Source of the DNA: Caballeronia pedi
Lineage (GTDB): Bacteria; Pseudomonadota; Gammaproteobacteria; Burkholderiales; Burkholderiaceae
Assembly (NCBI RefSeq): GCF_001544915.2
Contig: NZ_FCOE02000003.1
Span: 124,001-188,000 of the forward strand
Direction of reading: 5' to 3'
DNA: 64,000 nt
The notes beneath the pieces were generated by a model, which was not told the origin of the DNA, ran no database searches, and saw only the letters and a list, made by a program, of their open reading frames with translations. A program made the translations under genes and the position numbers. Below, one piece after another: positions 20,419-28,720 of the stretch (positions within the stretch are counted from its first letter, which is position 1; each line of letters opens with the position of its first letter).

Positions 20419-22047
20419 ATGCCAAGACATCAGCCGTATCTGTCGGGCGCTGCGGTGGCCTTCGCGCTGTCCCTGCTCGCGGGCTGCTCGTCCCTCCAGC
20501 CGCAACCTGCGACGACCGACCAGATCCGCGACCGCGTCGTCACCGACCAGCTCGCCATGTACGACGCGCAGGAGCCGGTCAAAGGCCCCATCACGTTCTA
20601 TCAGGCCGCCGCGCGCGCGCTGAAGTACAACCTCGACTACCGGCTCAAGCTGATGGAAAGCGCGCTCGCCGCGAATCTGCGCGATGTCTCGACCAATGCG
20701 CTCTTGCCGCAACTGGTGGCATCGGCGGGCTATTCGTATCGCAGCAACGACTCGGGCGGCACGTCGATCGGCATCGAGGATCGTCAGGTGAGCTTGCGGC
20801 CGTCCACCTCGGAGCAGCGTTATCACGAACTGGTGTCGCTCGGCATGACGTGGAACCTGATCGACTTCGGCATGGCGTATTACCGCACGCAGCAACGCTC
20901 CGACCAGATGCTGATGGCCGAGGAGCGCCGCCGCAAGGTCGCGCAGAACGTGCTTCAGGACGTGCGCAACGCCTACTGGCGCGCGCTGTCCGCGCAGCGC
21001 CTGAAACCCCAGGTCGATCAGTTGATCACGCGCACCCAGGCCGCGCTGCGCAATGCACACGAGGCGCAGGACAAGGGACTCATGCCACGGCAGGACGTGC
21101 TGGCGTATCAGCGCGCGCTGCTCGACGCCATTTCGCTCTTGACCGTGCGCCGCCAGGATCTGGAATTCGCGCAGGCCGAGCTGGTCGCGCTGATGTCGCT
21201 GCCGCCCGGCACGCCGCTCGTGCTCGCCGATACCAACGACGGCGCGCTGCCGCTGCCGCCCTTGGCCACGCCGCAGCCGACGCTCGAACTGATCGCCTTG
21301 CAGAACCGCCCGGAGATCATGGAGGAGTGGTATCGCAAGCGGGTCAACGAGAACGACATCAGGATCGCCAAGGCGCAGTTGTGGCCGAACATCGGCATCG
21401 ACATGAATGTGAACTACGACTCCAACACCTATCTCTACAACAACTATTGGGCGGCGGTGGGCGTGCGCGTGTCGCTGAACCTGTTCCGGCTGCTGCAACT
21501 GCCGGCGCTCAACGAGCAGGCCGTCTCGCAGGAGCAGACCGACAATCTGCGGCGCATGGCGCTTTCGATGGCGATTCTCACGCAAGTGCGTATCGGCTCG
21601 CTGCGCTATCAGCTCGCGTTGCAGGAACTGAGCTTCGCCGACGACAGCCTGCGGGTCGATCACGATCTCCTCGATTACGCCAACGCCGCCCGCACGTCGT
21701 CGATCGGGTCCGAGCTGGAAGTGATCCGCGCCGAAGGGCGTTATCTGCTGTCGCGCTATCTGCGCGAGGCGGCGTATTCCGACTGCCAGTCGGCGTGGGG
21801 ACGGCTCTACAACTCGCTCGGCTATGACGTCATGCCCGACGCCATCGCGAAAGACGATGTCGATACGCTCGCACTCGAAATCAAGCGCACGATGACGCGG
21901 CAGGAGGAGTATCTGCCGAGGCTTCCCGCTCCCGATTCGGCCGCGCCGCTCGCGCCGTTCGGGCAGATGTCGCCGCCCGCGCCTTCGATGGAGCAACCGC
22001 TCGTCGCCCATCCTGCCGGAGCGAGCGATGCCGTATCCGTGCGCTGA
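20419..22047 (+). CDS. TolC-family outer-membrane channel lipoprotein
   Basis: A 542-residue protein starting at ATG 20419 with ACGAGGA upstream; a longer frame from 20344 overlaps the adhesin tail. The signal peptide ends in a lipobox LLAGC (lipid-modified Cys23). The rest has the alternating long helices and paired-repeat organisation of TolC/NodT channels (for example QNVLQDVRNAYWRALSAQRL near 175-194). It would form the outer-membrane exit duct. It lies 22 bp behind the adhesin frame and overlaps the next adaptor gene by 20 bp, placing it in the same operon as adhesin and adaptors. Confidence 0.85.
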   Translation: MPRHQPYLSGAAVAFALSLLAGCSSLQPQPATTDQIRDRVVTDQLAMYDAQEPVKGPITFYQAAARALKYNLDYRLKLMESALAANLRDVSTNALLPQLVASAGYSYRSNDSGGTSIGIEDRQVSLRPSTSEQRYHELVSLGMTWNLIDFGMAYYRTQQRSDQMLMAEERRRKVAQNVLQDVRNAYWRALSAQRLKPQVDQLITRTQAALRNAHEAQDKGLMPRQDVLAYQRALLDAISLLTVRRQDLEFAQAELVALMSLPPGTPLVLADTNDGALPLPPLATPQPTLELIALQNRPEIMEEWYRKRVNENDIRIAKAQLWPNIGIDMNVNYDSNTYLYNNYWAAVGVRVSLNLFRLLQLPALNEQAVSQEQTDNLRRMALSMAILTQVRIGSLRYQLALQELSFADDSLRVDHDLLDYANAARTSSIGSELEVIRAEGRYLLSRYLREAAYSDCQSAWGRLYNSLGYDVMPDAIAKDDVDTLALEIKRTMTRQEEYLPRLPAPDSAAPLAPFGQMSPPAPSMEQPLVAHPAGASDAVSVR

Positions 22048-22795
22048 ACGCTTTCGGCGCGCGGCCGCGCTTCTGCTGTTCGTCCTGCCGCTTGCGCAGG
22101 CCGCGAAGCCCGCCGGCGATGGTCTCGACGATCCCAACGCGATCCGCGTGCTGCTCGCGCCCAGTCTCGAAACCACGCTGTCGAGCGAGATGAACGGCAC
22201 CGTCACCGATCTGCACGCGTCGCTCGGCAAGCCGATCGCGAAGAACGCCGTGATCGCGCAGATGAACTGCGCCGAAGTGCAGGCGCGCGCGAGCGTCGCG
22301 AAGGCGGAACTCAACATGGCCACGCAGAATCTCGCCGCCAAGCGCAGCTTGCGCGACCTGAAGGCCGCGGGCGACATCGAGGTGGCGATGGCGTCCACCG
22401 ATGTCGAAAAGGCCAAGGGCGCGCTCTCGCTCGCGAAAGCGCAGCTCGGCTATTGCCAGGTGACCGCGCCGTTCAGCGGACGTATCGCGAAGGTGTACGT
22501 CAAACCGTATCAGACCGTCAGCGCGGGCACGCCGATCGTCGATCTGGTCAGCGACGGCGCCCTCAAGGTGCGGCTGAACGTGCCCTCCGCGCTGCTCGTC
22601 AAATTGCGCTCGGGCAGCCGCCTCGACATCACGATTCACGAGACCGGCAAGACCTATCCGGCGCACGTGAGCGCGGTCAACGCGCGGGTCGACGCGGTCG
22701 CGCAGACGGTCGAACTCGAAGCGCAGCTCGACGGCGCGCCGCCGGATCTCGTCGCGGGCATGAGCGGCGTCGCGCGGATTCCGGCGAGTCCATGA
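22028..22795 (+). CDS. HlyD-like periplasmic adaptor, short form
   Basis: A 255-residue exported protein. An N-terminal signal segment (RRAAALLLFVLPLAQA) is followed by a biotinyl-lipoyl-like half (MNGTVTDLHASLGKPIAKNAVIAQM), a short helical hairpin (about 85-140) and the second lipoyl half (YCQVTAPFSGRIAKVYVKPYQTV). A beta-barrel part ends the chain. This is the plan of membrane-fusion adaptors of RND and type I systems, but with a shortened hairpin and no N-terminal membrane anchor. The start overlaps the end of the TolC-like gene. It probably bridges the inner-membrane components to the TolC-like duct. Confidence 0.8.
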   Translation: MPYPCAERFRRAAALLLFVLPLAQAAKPAGDGLDDPNAIRVLLAPSLETTLSSEMNGTVTDLHASLGKPIAKNAVIAQMNCAEVQARASVAKAELNMATQNLAAKRSLRDLKAAGDIEVAMASTDVEKAKGALSLAKAQLGYCQVTAPFSGRIAKVYVKPYQTVSAGTPIVDLVSDGALKVRLNVPSALLVKLRSGSRLDITIHETGKTYPAHVSAVNARVDAVAQTVELEAQLDGAPPDLVAGMSGVARIPASP

Positions 22796-22805
22796 TCGAG
22801 CCGCG

Positions 22806-24155
22806 ATGAACGAACCTTTCCCTCCCGCGCCGCTGCTGCTCTATCTGGACGCGCTGCGCGAACGCGCGATGGCGGCCGAATCCGTCGATGCGCTCGCGTT
22901 CACGATGGCCAACGATCTGCACGCGGTGCAGCCGTTTCGGCAGGCGCTCGTGTTCGCCGATCGCGGCAGGCATTGCGAACTCGTGTGCGCGTCCGGTCTC
23001 GCCTCGCCCGCCGAGGATTCGCCCTATCTCGTCTGGCTCGGACGCGCGAGCGCGTGGATCGCGGCGCAGCTCGCGAGCGACGAGCCGCAATGGTTCGCGC
23101 GCGACGCCGTCGATCCTCCGCCCGATATCGCCGATGGCTGGGCCGAATGGTGGCCGACGGGCGTCTGGTGCGTGCCGGTGCATGCGCCGAACGGCAAGCG
23201 GCTCGCGCTGCTTTTCGTGCTGCTCGACGATCCGCCGGCCGAAGCCTTCGCCGCCGTGTTGCGCGGCACGGTCAAGACCTGGGGTTACTGCTGGTGGTCG
23301 CTCACGCGGCGCAGCCTGCGCTTCGGCTGGCGGCCGTCGCGCCGGCAGGTGCTCGTCGCGTGCGCGGCCGCCGCGCTGCTGCTGTTCGTTCCGGTGCGCC
23401 AGACCGTGCTCGCGCCCGCCGAAATCGTCTCGGGCAGCGCGCGCATCATCAGCTCGCCGATCGACGGGGTCATCGCCTCGCTCGCCGTGCGGCCCAATCA
23501 GCGCGTGGATGCGGGCGCGCTGCTCTTCTCGCTCGACGAAACGTCGCTGAAAAGCCGTGTCGACGTGCTGCAAAGGCAGGTCGCCGTCGCGGATGCCGAG
23601 CTGACCGCCGCCAGCCAGCGCGCCTTCGATAACGCGCAGAGCAAGAACGAGCTGACCGTGCTGAACGGCGTCGCGGAACAGCGCCGCGCGGAACTCGCCG
23701 CGGTGACGGCACAGTTGCAGCGCACGCGGGTCTTCGCGCCGGAAAACGGCGTGGCCGTGTTCAGCGATCCGAACGACTGGATCGGCAAGCCCGTCATCAC
23801 CGGCGAGCGCATCCTGCAACTCGCCGATCCGGGCAAGCCCGCGATCCTCATCCATCTGGCCGTCGCGGACGCGATCGCGCTCGATCCCGGCGACGAGGTC
23901 ACGCTCTATCTGACCGCATGGCCGCTCGCGCCATTGCACGGCCGCATCGTCGAGACGAGTTACGAAGCGAAGGCGACCGAGGATGACATCGTCGCGTACC
24001 GGCTGCTCGCGAGCGTCGATGACGACGCAAACGAGCGCGAGCATGCGCGGCTCGGCCTGCACGGCACCGCGAAGCTGTACGGCCGGCCGGTGAGCCTCGC
24101 GTACTACCTGCTGCGCCGGCCGCTCGCCGCGCTGCGCGCGTGGTCGGGACTGTGA
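22806..24155 (+). CDS. GAF-like / HlyD-like membrane-anchored adaptor
   Basis: A 449-residue protein with two parts. Residues ~1-165 are cytoplasmic by prediction and resemble a GAF domain (FTMANDLHAVQPFRQALVFADR). One membrane segment follows (VLVACAAAALLLFVPV, about 183-198). The periplasmic part is a HlyD/lipoyl adaptor (PIDGVIASLAVRPNQRVDAG, then a helical hairpin, then TRVFAPENGVAVFSDP). Type I adaptors normally have only a short cytoplasmic tail, so the GAF-like domain is unusual and may sense or recruit a cytoplasmic partner. The stop shares one base with the start of the M50 gene. Confidence 0.78.
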   Translation: MNEPFPPAPLLLYLDALRERAMAAESVDALAFTMANDLHAVQPFRQALVFADRGRHCELVCASGLASPAEDSPYLVWLGRASAWIAAQLASDEPQWFARDAVDPPPDIADGWAEWWPTGVWCVPVHAPNGKRLALLFVLLDDPPAEAFAAVLRGTVKTWGYCWWSLTRRSLRFGWRPSRRQVLVACAAAALLLFVPVRQTVLAPAEIVSGSARIISSPIDGVIASLAVRPNQRVDAGALLFSLDETSLKSRVDVLQRQVAVADAELTAASQRAFDNAQSKNELTVLNGVAEQRRAELAAVTAQLQRTRVFAPENGVAVFSDPNDWIGKPVITGERILQLADPGKPAILIHLAVADAIALDPGDEVTLYLTAWPLAPLHGRIVETSYEAKATEDDIVAYRLLASVDDDANEREHARLGLHGTAKLYGRPVSLAYYLLRRPLAALRAWSGL

Positions 24156-26248
24156 TGAACATCGATCCCGACGCGCCCTCGCCCTCCCTGCGCGAAGACC
24201 TGCGCCTCTCGGAAGCATCGCCTGGAAGGAATGGCGAGCCTGCGTGGGTGATTCAGGACATCGTCGTCAACCGGTTCTATCGCATCGGCTGGCTGGAGTT
24301 CGAATGTCTGCTGCGCTGGGACAGGCCGCCCGCGCAGATCTGCAGCGAGATCGAGCAGGAGACCGCGCTCAAGCCGGTGATCGAACAGGTGATCGCGTTC
24401 CGCGCATTTCTCGAACGGCACGGACTGCTGAAGCCGACACCCGACACGCTCGCCCGTCTGCGATGCGCCCAGCGCGCGCAATGGTTCACGTGGCGCTGGT
24501 GGCTGCATCACTATCTGTTCTTCCGCATTCCGCTGGTGCGCCCGCAGCGCTTTCTCGCGTGGCTCGCGAAGCGCCTCGACTGGCTCTTCACGCCGGCTAC
24601 GCCGATCATCGTCGTGATCGCGAGCGTCGTCGGGATCGTGCTCGTGCTTCAGCAATGGGACGTGTTCACGAAGGCGGTGGTCGAGTCCTTCTCCGTCGAA
24701 GGCATGCTGAGTTTCGCGCTGGCGCTCATCGTCGCCAAGACGCTGCACGAGCTGGCGCATGCGATCGTCGCCACGCGCCTCGGGCTGAAGGTCGCGCATA
24801 TGGGCATCGCCTTCGTCGTGCTCTGGCCGATGCTCTACACCGACACCGGCGAAAGCTGGAAGTTGAAGCGCGCCCGGCAACGGCTCGCGATCGCGTCGGC
24901 GGGCATTCTGTGCGAACTGTCGCTCGCGGGCCTCTCGACGCTGTGCTGGGCGCTGAGCGATCCGGGCCCGCTGCGCAACGCGTTCCTCTATCTCGCGACG
25001 ACCAGTTGGGTGCTCTCGCTCGCGCTCAACGCGAGCCCGTTCATGCGCTTCGACGGGTACTTCATCCTGTCGGATCTGCTGGACTTTCCGAACCTGCACG
25101 TGCGGGCGTCCGCGCTCGCGCGCGTGAGTCTGCGACGCGCGATTCTCGGTCTCGACGATCCGTGGCCCGAACCGTTCGGCGTCATGCAACGGCGTCTGCT
25201 GGTCGCGTTCGAGTTCGTGACCTGGCTTTATCGGTTCGTGCTGTTTCTCGGCATTGCGGTTACGGTGTATCTGTTCTTCTTCAAGCTGCTCGGCATCATG
25301 CTGTTCGCGGTCGAAGTGAGCTGGTTCATCGTGCTGCCGGTGTGGCGCGAGCTTGGGTTTTGGTGGGCGAATCGGCGGCGCGTGGCGCGTGGGCGGCGGA
25401 TCGTCTTCGGTGTGCTGGTCGCCGGCGCGCTCGGCTTGCTCGCGGTGCCCTGGCGTACGCAAATCCATGCGGACGGCGTCGCGCGCGCGGAGCGCGTGCT
25501 GCGCGTGTTCGTGCCGTTTCCCGCGCGCATCCAGACGATTCGGCCCGCTGGCCCGGTCCATCCTGACGCCACGCTGATGGAGATGGACGAGCCCGACATC
25601 GCCGGACGAATGCGCCGCAGCGAAGCCGGCATTCGCGGCTACGAAGGACGGCTCGCGGGTCTCATCGCCGACGCAAATGGCCTCGATCAGCAGACCTCGG
25701 TGCGCGAGCGCCTGCGCGTGCAGGTCGAGGAAGCCGTCGCGGCGCATTCGGAGATCGCCCGCCTGAGCCTGCGCGCGCCGTTCGCGGGCCTCTGGACCGA
25801 CGTCGATCCGCAATGGCGCGCCGGGCAATGGATCAATCCGAAGGTGCCGGTGGGCGTGCTGATCGATCCGCGCAGCTGGCAGGTCGACGCGTTCGTCAGA
25901 CAGGACGAGGTTCAGCGCATCGCCGTCGGCGACGGGGCGCGCTTCTATCCGGTCGGACAGGTTGCGCCGATCGCCGGGCGCGTGCTCGCCATCGACACCA
26001 CGCGCGTGCGGCAGCTCGATCACCCGATGCTCGCATCGCGCTACAAGGGGCCGCTTGCGGTGTCGTCGGAGCGTGGTGCGCTGGTTCCCAACCCGGCGCT
26101 GTTCCATGTGCTCGTCGGGCTCGATGCGCCGCCCGTCAATATGTGGGAAACGCGCGGGCAGTTGCAGATCGACGGTGCGCGCCGAAGTCTGCTGGTCGAA
26201 GGCGGCACGCATGTGCTCGGCGCGCTGATTCGTCAGAGCGGGTTTTGA
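24155..26248 (+). CDS. Site-2-type (M50) membrane metalloprotease fused to PqqD-like and HlyD-like domains
   Basis: A 697-residue inner-membrane protein starting at ATG 24155 (TGATG overlap with the gene before). Residues ~28-95 resemble a PqqD-like peptide-recognition domain (WVIQDIVVNRFYRIGWLEFE). Several membrane helices follow, with the zinc motif HELAH (198-202) and a distal NASPFMRFDG motif (292-301) that supplies the third ligand in M50 enzymes. After the last membrane helix (about 410-425) comes a periplasmic HlyD/lipoyl arm (residues ~430-697). This plan matches "putative peptide zinc metalloproteases" linked to peptide or adhesin export. It could cleave the LEPR-XLL leader of the giant protein and serve as the inner-membrane unit, since no ABC ATPase is encoded here. 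Confidence 0.8.
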   Translation: MNIDPDAPSPSLREDLRLSEASPGRNGEPAWVIQDIVVNRFYRIGWLEFECLLRWDRPPAQICSEIEQETALKPVIEQVIAFRAFLERHGLLKPTPDTLARLRCAQRAQWFTWRWWLHHYLFFRIPLVRPQRFLAWLAKRLDWLFTPATPIIVVIASVVGIVLVLQQWDVFTKAVVESFSVEGMLSFALALIVAKTLHELAHAIVATRLGLKVAHMGIAFVVLWPMLYTDTGESWKLKRARQRLAIASAGILCELSLAGLSTLCWALSDPGPLRNAFLYLATTSWVLSLALNASPFMRFDGYFILSDLLDFPNLHVRASALARVSLRRAILGLDDPWPEPFGVMQRRLLVAFEFVTWLYRFVLFLGIAVTVYLFFFKLLGIMLFAVEVSWFIVLPVWRELGFWWANRRRVARGRRIVFGVLVAGALGLLAVPWRTQIHADGVARAERVLRVFVPFPARIQTIRPAGPVHPDATLMEMDEPDIAGRMRRSEAGIRGYEGRLAGLIADANGLDQQTSVRERLRVQVEEAVAAHSEIARLSLRAPFAGLWTDVDPQWRAGQWINPKVPVGVLIDPRSWQVDAFVRQDEVQRIAVGDGARFYPVGQVAPIAGRVLAIDTTRVRQLDHPMLASRYKGPLAVSSERGALVPNPALFHVLVGLDAPPVNMWETRGQLQIDGARRSLLVEGGTHVLGALIRQSGF

Positions 26249-26356
26249 TGCGGCTCCTCCCGAGGACGCTGGCGCGCGCCGCTACAATCGCGTGATGTTT
26301 GCAACCGAGCCCGCCCCGCTCATCCCGACTCGCCCCCGAGCCGCCCCCACGCCCCA

Positions 26357-27652
26357 ATGAACACGCGCCTGCTCAGTCTCACCCGGATTCCCTTCTTTCT
26401 GCCGCTGTCCGCTGCGACACTGATGCTCGGCATCGCGATGTCCTTCACCGCGCCGTATCTGTCGCTGTTCAGCGTCGAACAGGCCGACATGAGCCCATTG
26501 CGCCTCGGCGTCTTCATGACGTTGATCGCCGCGAGCGGCGTGGTCGCGAGTGCCTTCGCCGGCAAGTGGTCCGACAAACACGGTCATCATCGCGGACTCC
26601 TGCTCGCGGCGCTCGTTGCGTCGTCGCTCGGATTCCTGCTGCTTTGCCTCGTGCGCGACTATGCCGCGCTGGTCGCAATCGGCGTCGTGTTTCTGGGCGC
26701 GGGCGGCTCCGCCATGTCGCTCGTGTTTTCCTTCGCGCGCGCCGCGCTACCCGTCGATGACGAAGCCGAACGCGCCCTCGCCCTCGCGACGCTCAGAACC
26801 GTCCTCTCGATGGCGTGGGTATTCGGGCCTTCCGTCGGCGCGCTGGTCCTGGCCGCCGCCGGCTTCTACGGACTGTTTCTGTTCGCGGCGGCCTGTTTCG
26901 TCGCGTGCGGCGGCATCGTCTGGCGCATGCACGAGTCCCCCAGGGGCGACCCGCACAGCGCGCCCGCGCACTACGCCGGCGATCCGACATCACCGCTCGA
27001 AGTGACCGCGCCCGACACCGAAGAACTCGTGCCGCCGCACGCCGGCGCGCCGCACACGCGCGCGGAGATCACGCGCGCCACCATCGCGATGACATTGATC
27101 GGGCTCGCCGCGAGCGCGACCATGATCGTTCTGCCGCTGTACGTCGTGCACGGCATGCACGGCTCGCGCATCGACGTGTCCGTCATGCTCGGGCTCGGCG
27201 CGCTCCTCGAAATTCCGATGATGCTGGCGCTCGGCGCGCGCGGCTCGCATCTGAACAAGCAGCGCTGGCTCGCGTCGGGCGCGGTCGTGCACACGATCTA
27301 TTTCGTCGCGGTCGCGGCGGCGTCGAACGTCGGTTTCCTGATTCCGATGCAGGCCTTCAACGCTTTCGTCGTCTCGGTGATCTCGTGCCTCGGCATGACG
27401 TACATGCAGGACCTCATGCCGCGCAGCCCCGGCTCGGCCACGGCCCTGTTCTTCAACGCGTCGCGCGTCGGCTCGATTCTTTCCGGGGTGTTGTCCGGCG
27501 CCCTCGTGGCCGCGCTCGGTTATCGCGGCACGTTTCTGGTCTGCGGCGGCATCGCGCTGGGCGCGGCGGTGCTGTTCGTCAATCCTCCGTTCCGGCTCAT
27601 CGCCCGGCGTATTTGGGACGGATGGAAAGCATGGCGGCAGCCGGCCCGCTGA
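26357..27652 (+). CDS. MFS exporter, SetA/SetB-like sugar efflux family
   Basis: A 431-residue protein with about 12 hydrophobic segments in two halves and a cytoplasmic loop near residues 195-235. The first loop has the MFS motif A region (GKWSDKHGHHRG). Overall layout, including the RPLLLA-like start of helix 3 and the helix 5 FSFARAALP stretch, resembles SetA/SetB sugar efflux transporters. The start at 26357 lacks a strong ribosome site. A TACAAT box at 26283-26288 could be the -10 element. The LysR gene downstream on the same strand may regulate it. Substrate uncertain. Confidence 0.75.
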   Translation: MNTRLLSLTRIPFFLPLSAATLMLGIAMSFTAPYLSLFSVEQADMSPLRLGVFMTLIAASGVVASAFAGKWSDKHGHHRGLLLAALVASSLGFLLLCLVRDYAALVAIGVVFLGAGGSAMSLVFSFARAALPVDDEAERALALATLRTVLSMAWVFGPSVGALVLAAAGFYGLFLFAAACFVACGGIVWRMHESPRGDPHSAPAHYAGDPTSPLEVTAPDTEELVPPHAGAPHTRAEITRATIAMTLIGLAASATMIVLPLYVVHGMHGSRIDVSVMLGLGALLEIPMMLALGARGSHLNKQRWLASGAVVHTIYFVAVAAASNVGFLIPMQAFNAFVVSVISCLGMTYMQDLMPRSPGSATALFFNASRVGSILSGVLSGALVAALGYRGTFLVCGGIALGAAVLFVNPPFRLIARRIWDGWKAWRQPAR

Positions 27653-27696
27653 TGGCAAACTAGCCGCACCTACGCCGCCAATCCGCGCACGCCAAC

Positions 27697-28635
27697 ATGC
27701 CCCAGCGCCTTCCGCCTCTCAACGCGCTCCGTCTTTTCGAAGCCGCCGCGCGCCACCGCAGCTTCAAGCTCGCCGCAGCCGAACTCAATGTGACGCCGGG
27801 CGCGGTGAGCCACGGCATCAGCGCGCTGGAAGAGATGCTCGGCGTCGAGCTGTTCGTGCGCGAACCGCGCGGGCTGTCGCTGAGCCCCGCCGGCGAACAC
27901 TATCTGCCGTATATCGCCGAGGCGTTCTCGCTCATCGCCATCGGCACGCAGACGCTGCCGGACAAGCGCAAGCGCCGCTCGATCTCCATCACCTGCGCGC
28001 CGACGCTCGCCGCGCGCTGGCTCGTCCCACGCCTCGCCGATTTCCGCGCGCGCTGGCCCAACATCGACGTCAGTGTGGACACCTCGCGCCGTCAGGCAGG
28101 CTTTCCCGTCGATGGCTTCGATTTCGGCCTGCGCCTGAGCCGCGGACCGGTGAACGGCGCATCGTGGCAGCGTCTGTTCGGCGAGCGGCTCGTGCCGGTC
28201 TGCAACCCGGACTATCGCGCGGGGCTGACCAACGCTGACGGCGGCGTCGATCTCACGCGCGCAGCGCTCATTCATGTCGATACGGCCAGCCAGGACTGGC
28301 AGGCATGGATCGACGGCGCGGGTCTCGATGCTCTCGATGCTCTCGATGCTCTCGATCTCCACGGCGGCCTGCGCTTCGATACCGTGCAACTCGCCTTCGA
28401 TGCCGCCGCGGCCGGGCTCGGTGTCGCGATCGGCCGGCGTCCGCTCGTCGATCGCGAACTGGCGGCGGGCACGCTCGTCGCCGCGTCACCGACGAGCGTC
28501 GAGACGCAGACCGCGTACTGGCTCTGCGAGACGCCGCAAGCGAGCGCGCGAGCGGATCTCGTCGCGTTCCGCAACTGGCTGATCGAACAGGCGGCCGGGT
28601 TTGTCGAAAGCGCAGACCGCGCACGTCGCGGTTGA
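27697..28635 (+). CDS. LysR-family transcriptional regulator, GcvA-like
   Basis: A 312-residue regulator. The winged helix-turn-helix occupies residues ~1-65 (LPPLNALRLFEAAARHRSFK, then VTPGAVSHGISALEEMLG), in the form typical of GcvA-type LysR proteins. The C-terminal effector domain follows (ITCAPTLAARWLVPRLADF). In the effector domain, near residues 210-220, a 9-bp tandem repeat encodes LDALDALDALD. It lies between two MFS genes on the same strand; its targets cannot be told from sequence. Confidence 0.85.
   Translation: MPQRLPPLNALRLFEAAARHRSFKLAAAELNVTPGAVSHGISALEEMLGVELFVREPRGLSLSPAGEHYLPYIAEAFSLIAIGTQTLPDKRKRRSISITCAPTLAARWLVPRLADFRARWPNIDVSVDTSRRQAGFPVDGFDFGLRLSRGPVNGASWQRLFGERLVPVCNPDYRAGLTNADGGVDLTRAALIHVDTASQDWQAWIDGAGLDALDALDALDLHGGLRFDTVQLAFDAAAAGLGVAIGRRPLVDRELAAGTLVAASPTSVETQTAYWLCETPQASARADLVAFRNWLIEQAAGFVESADRARRG
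28324..28356 (+). repeat. 9-bp tandem repeat inside the LysR gene
   Basis: CTCGATGCT occurs three times in perfect tandem plus a partial fourth copy (28324-28356), adding repeated Leu-Asp-Ala to the effector domain. Because the unit is a multiple of three, copy-number change would alter the protein without breaking the frame. Confidence 0.85.
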
Positions 28636-28720
28636 ACTGGGCTCAACCGTCCACGAAAACTTTTCGTTTGCCAGCACGGGCGTTCGGCTGCGAGGATGGC
28701 CGCAAGGAGGATTGCCAGCC

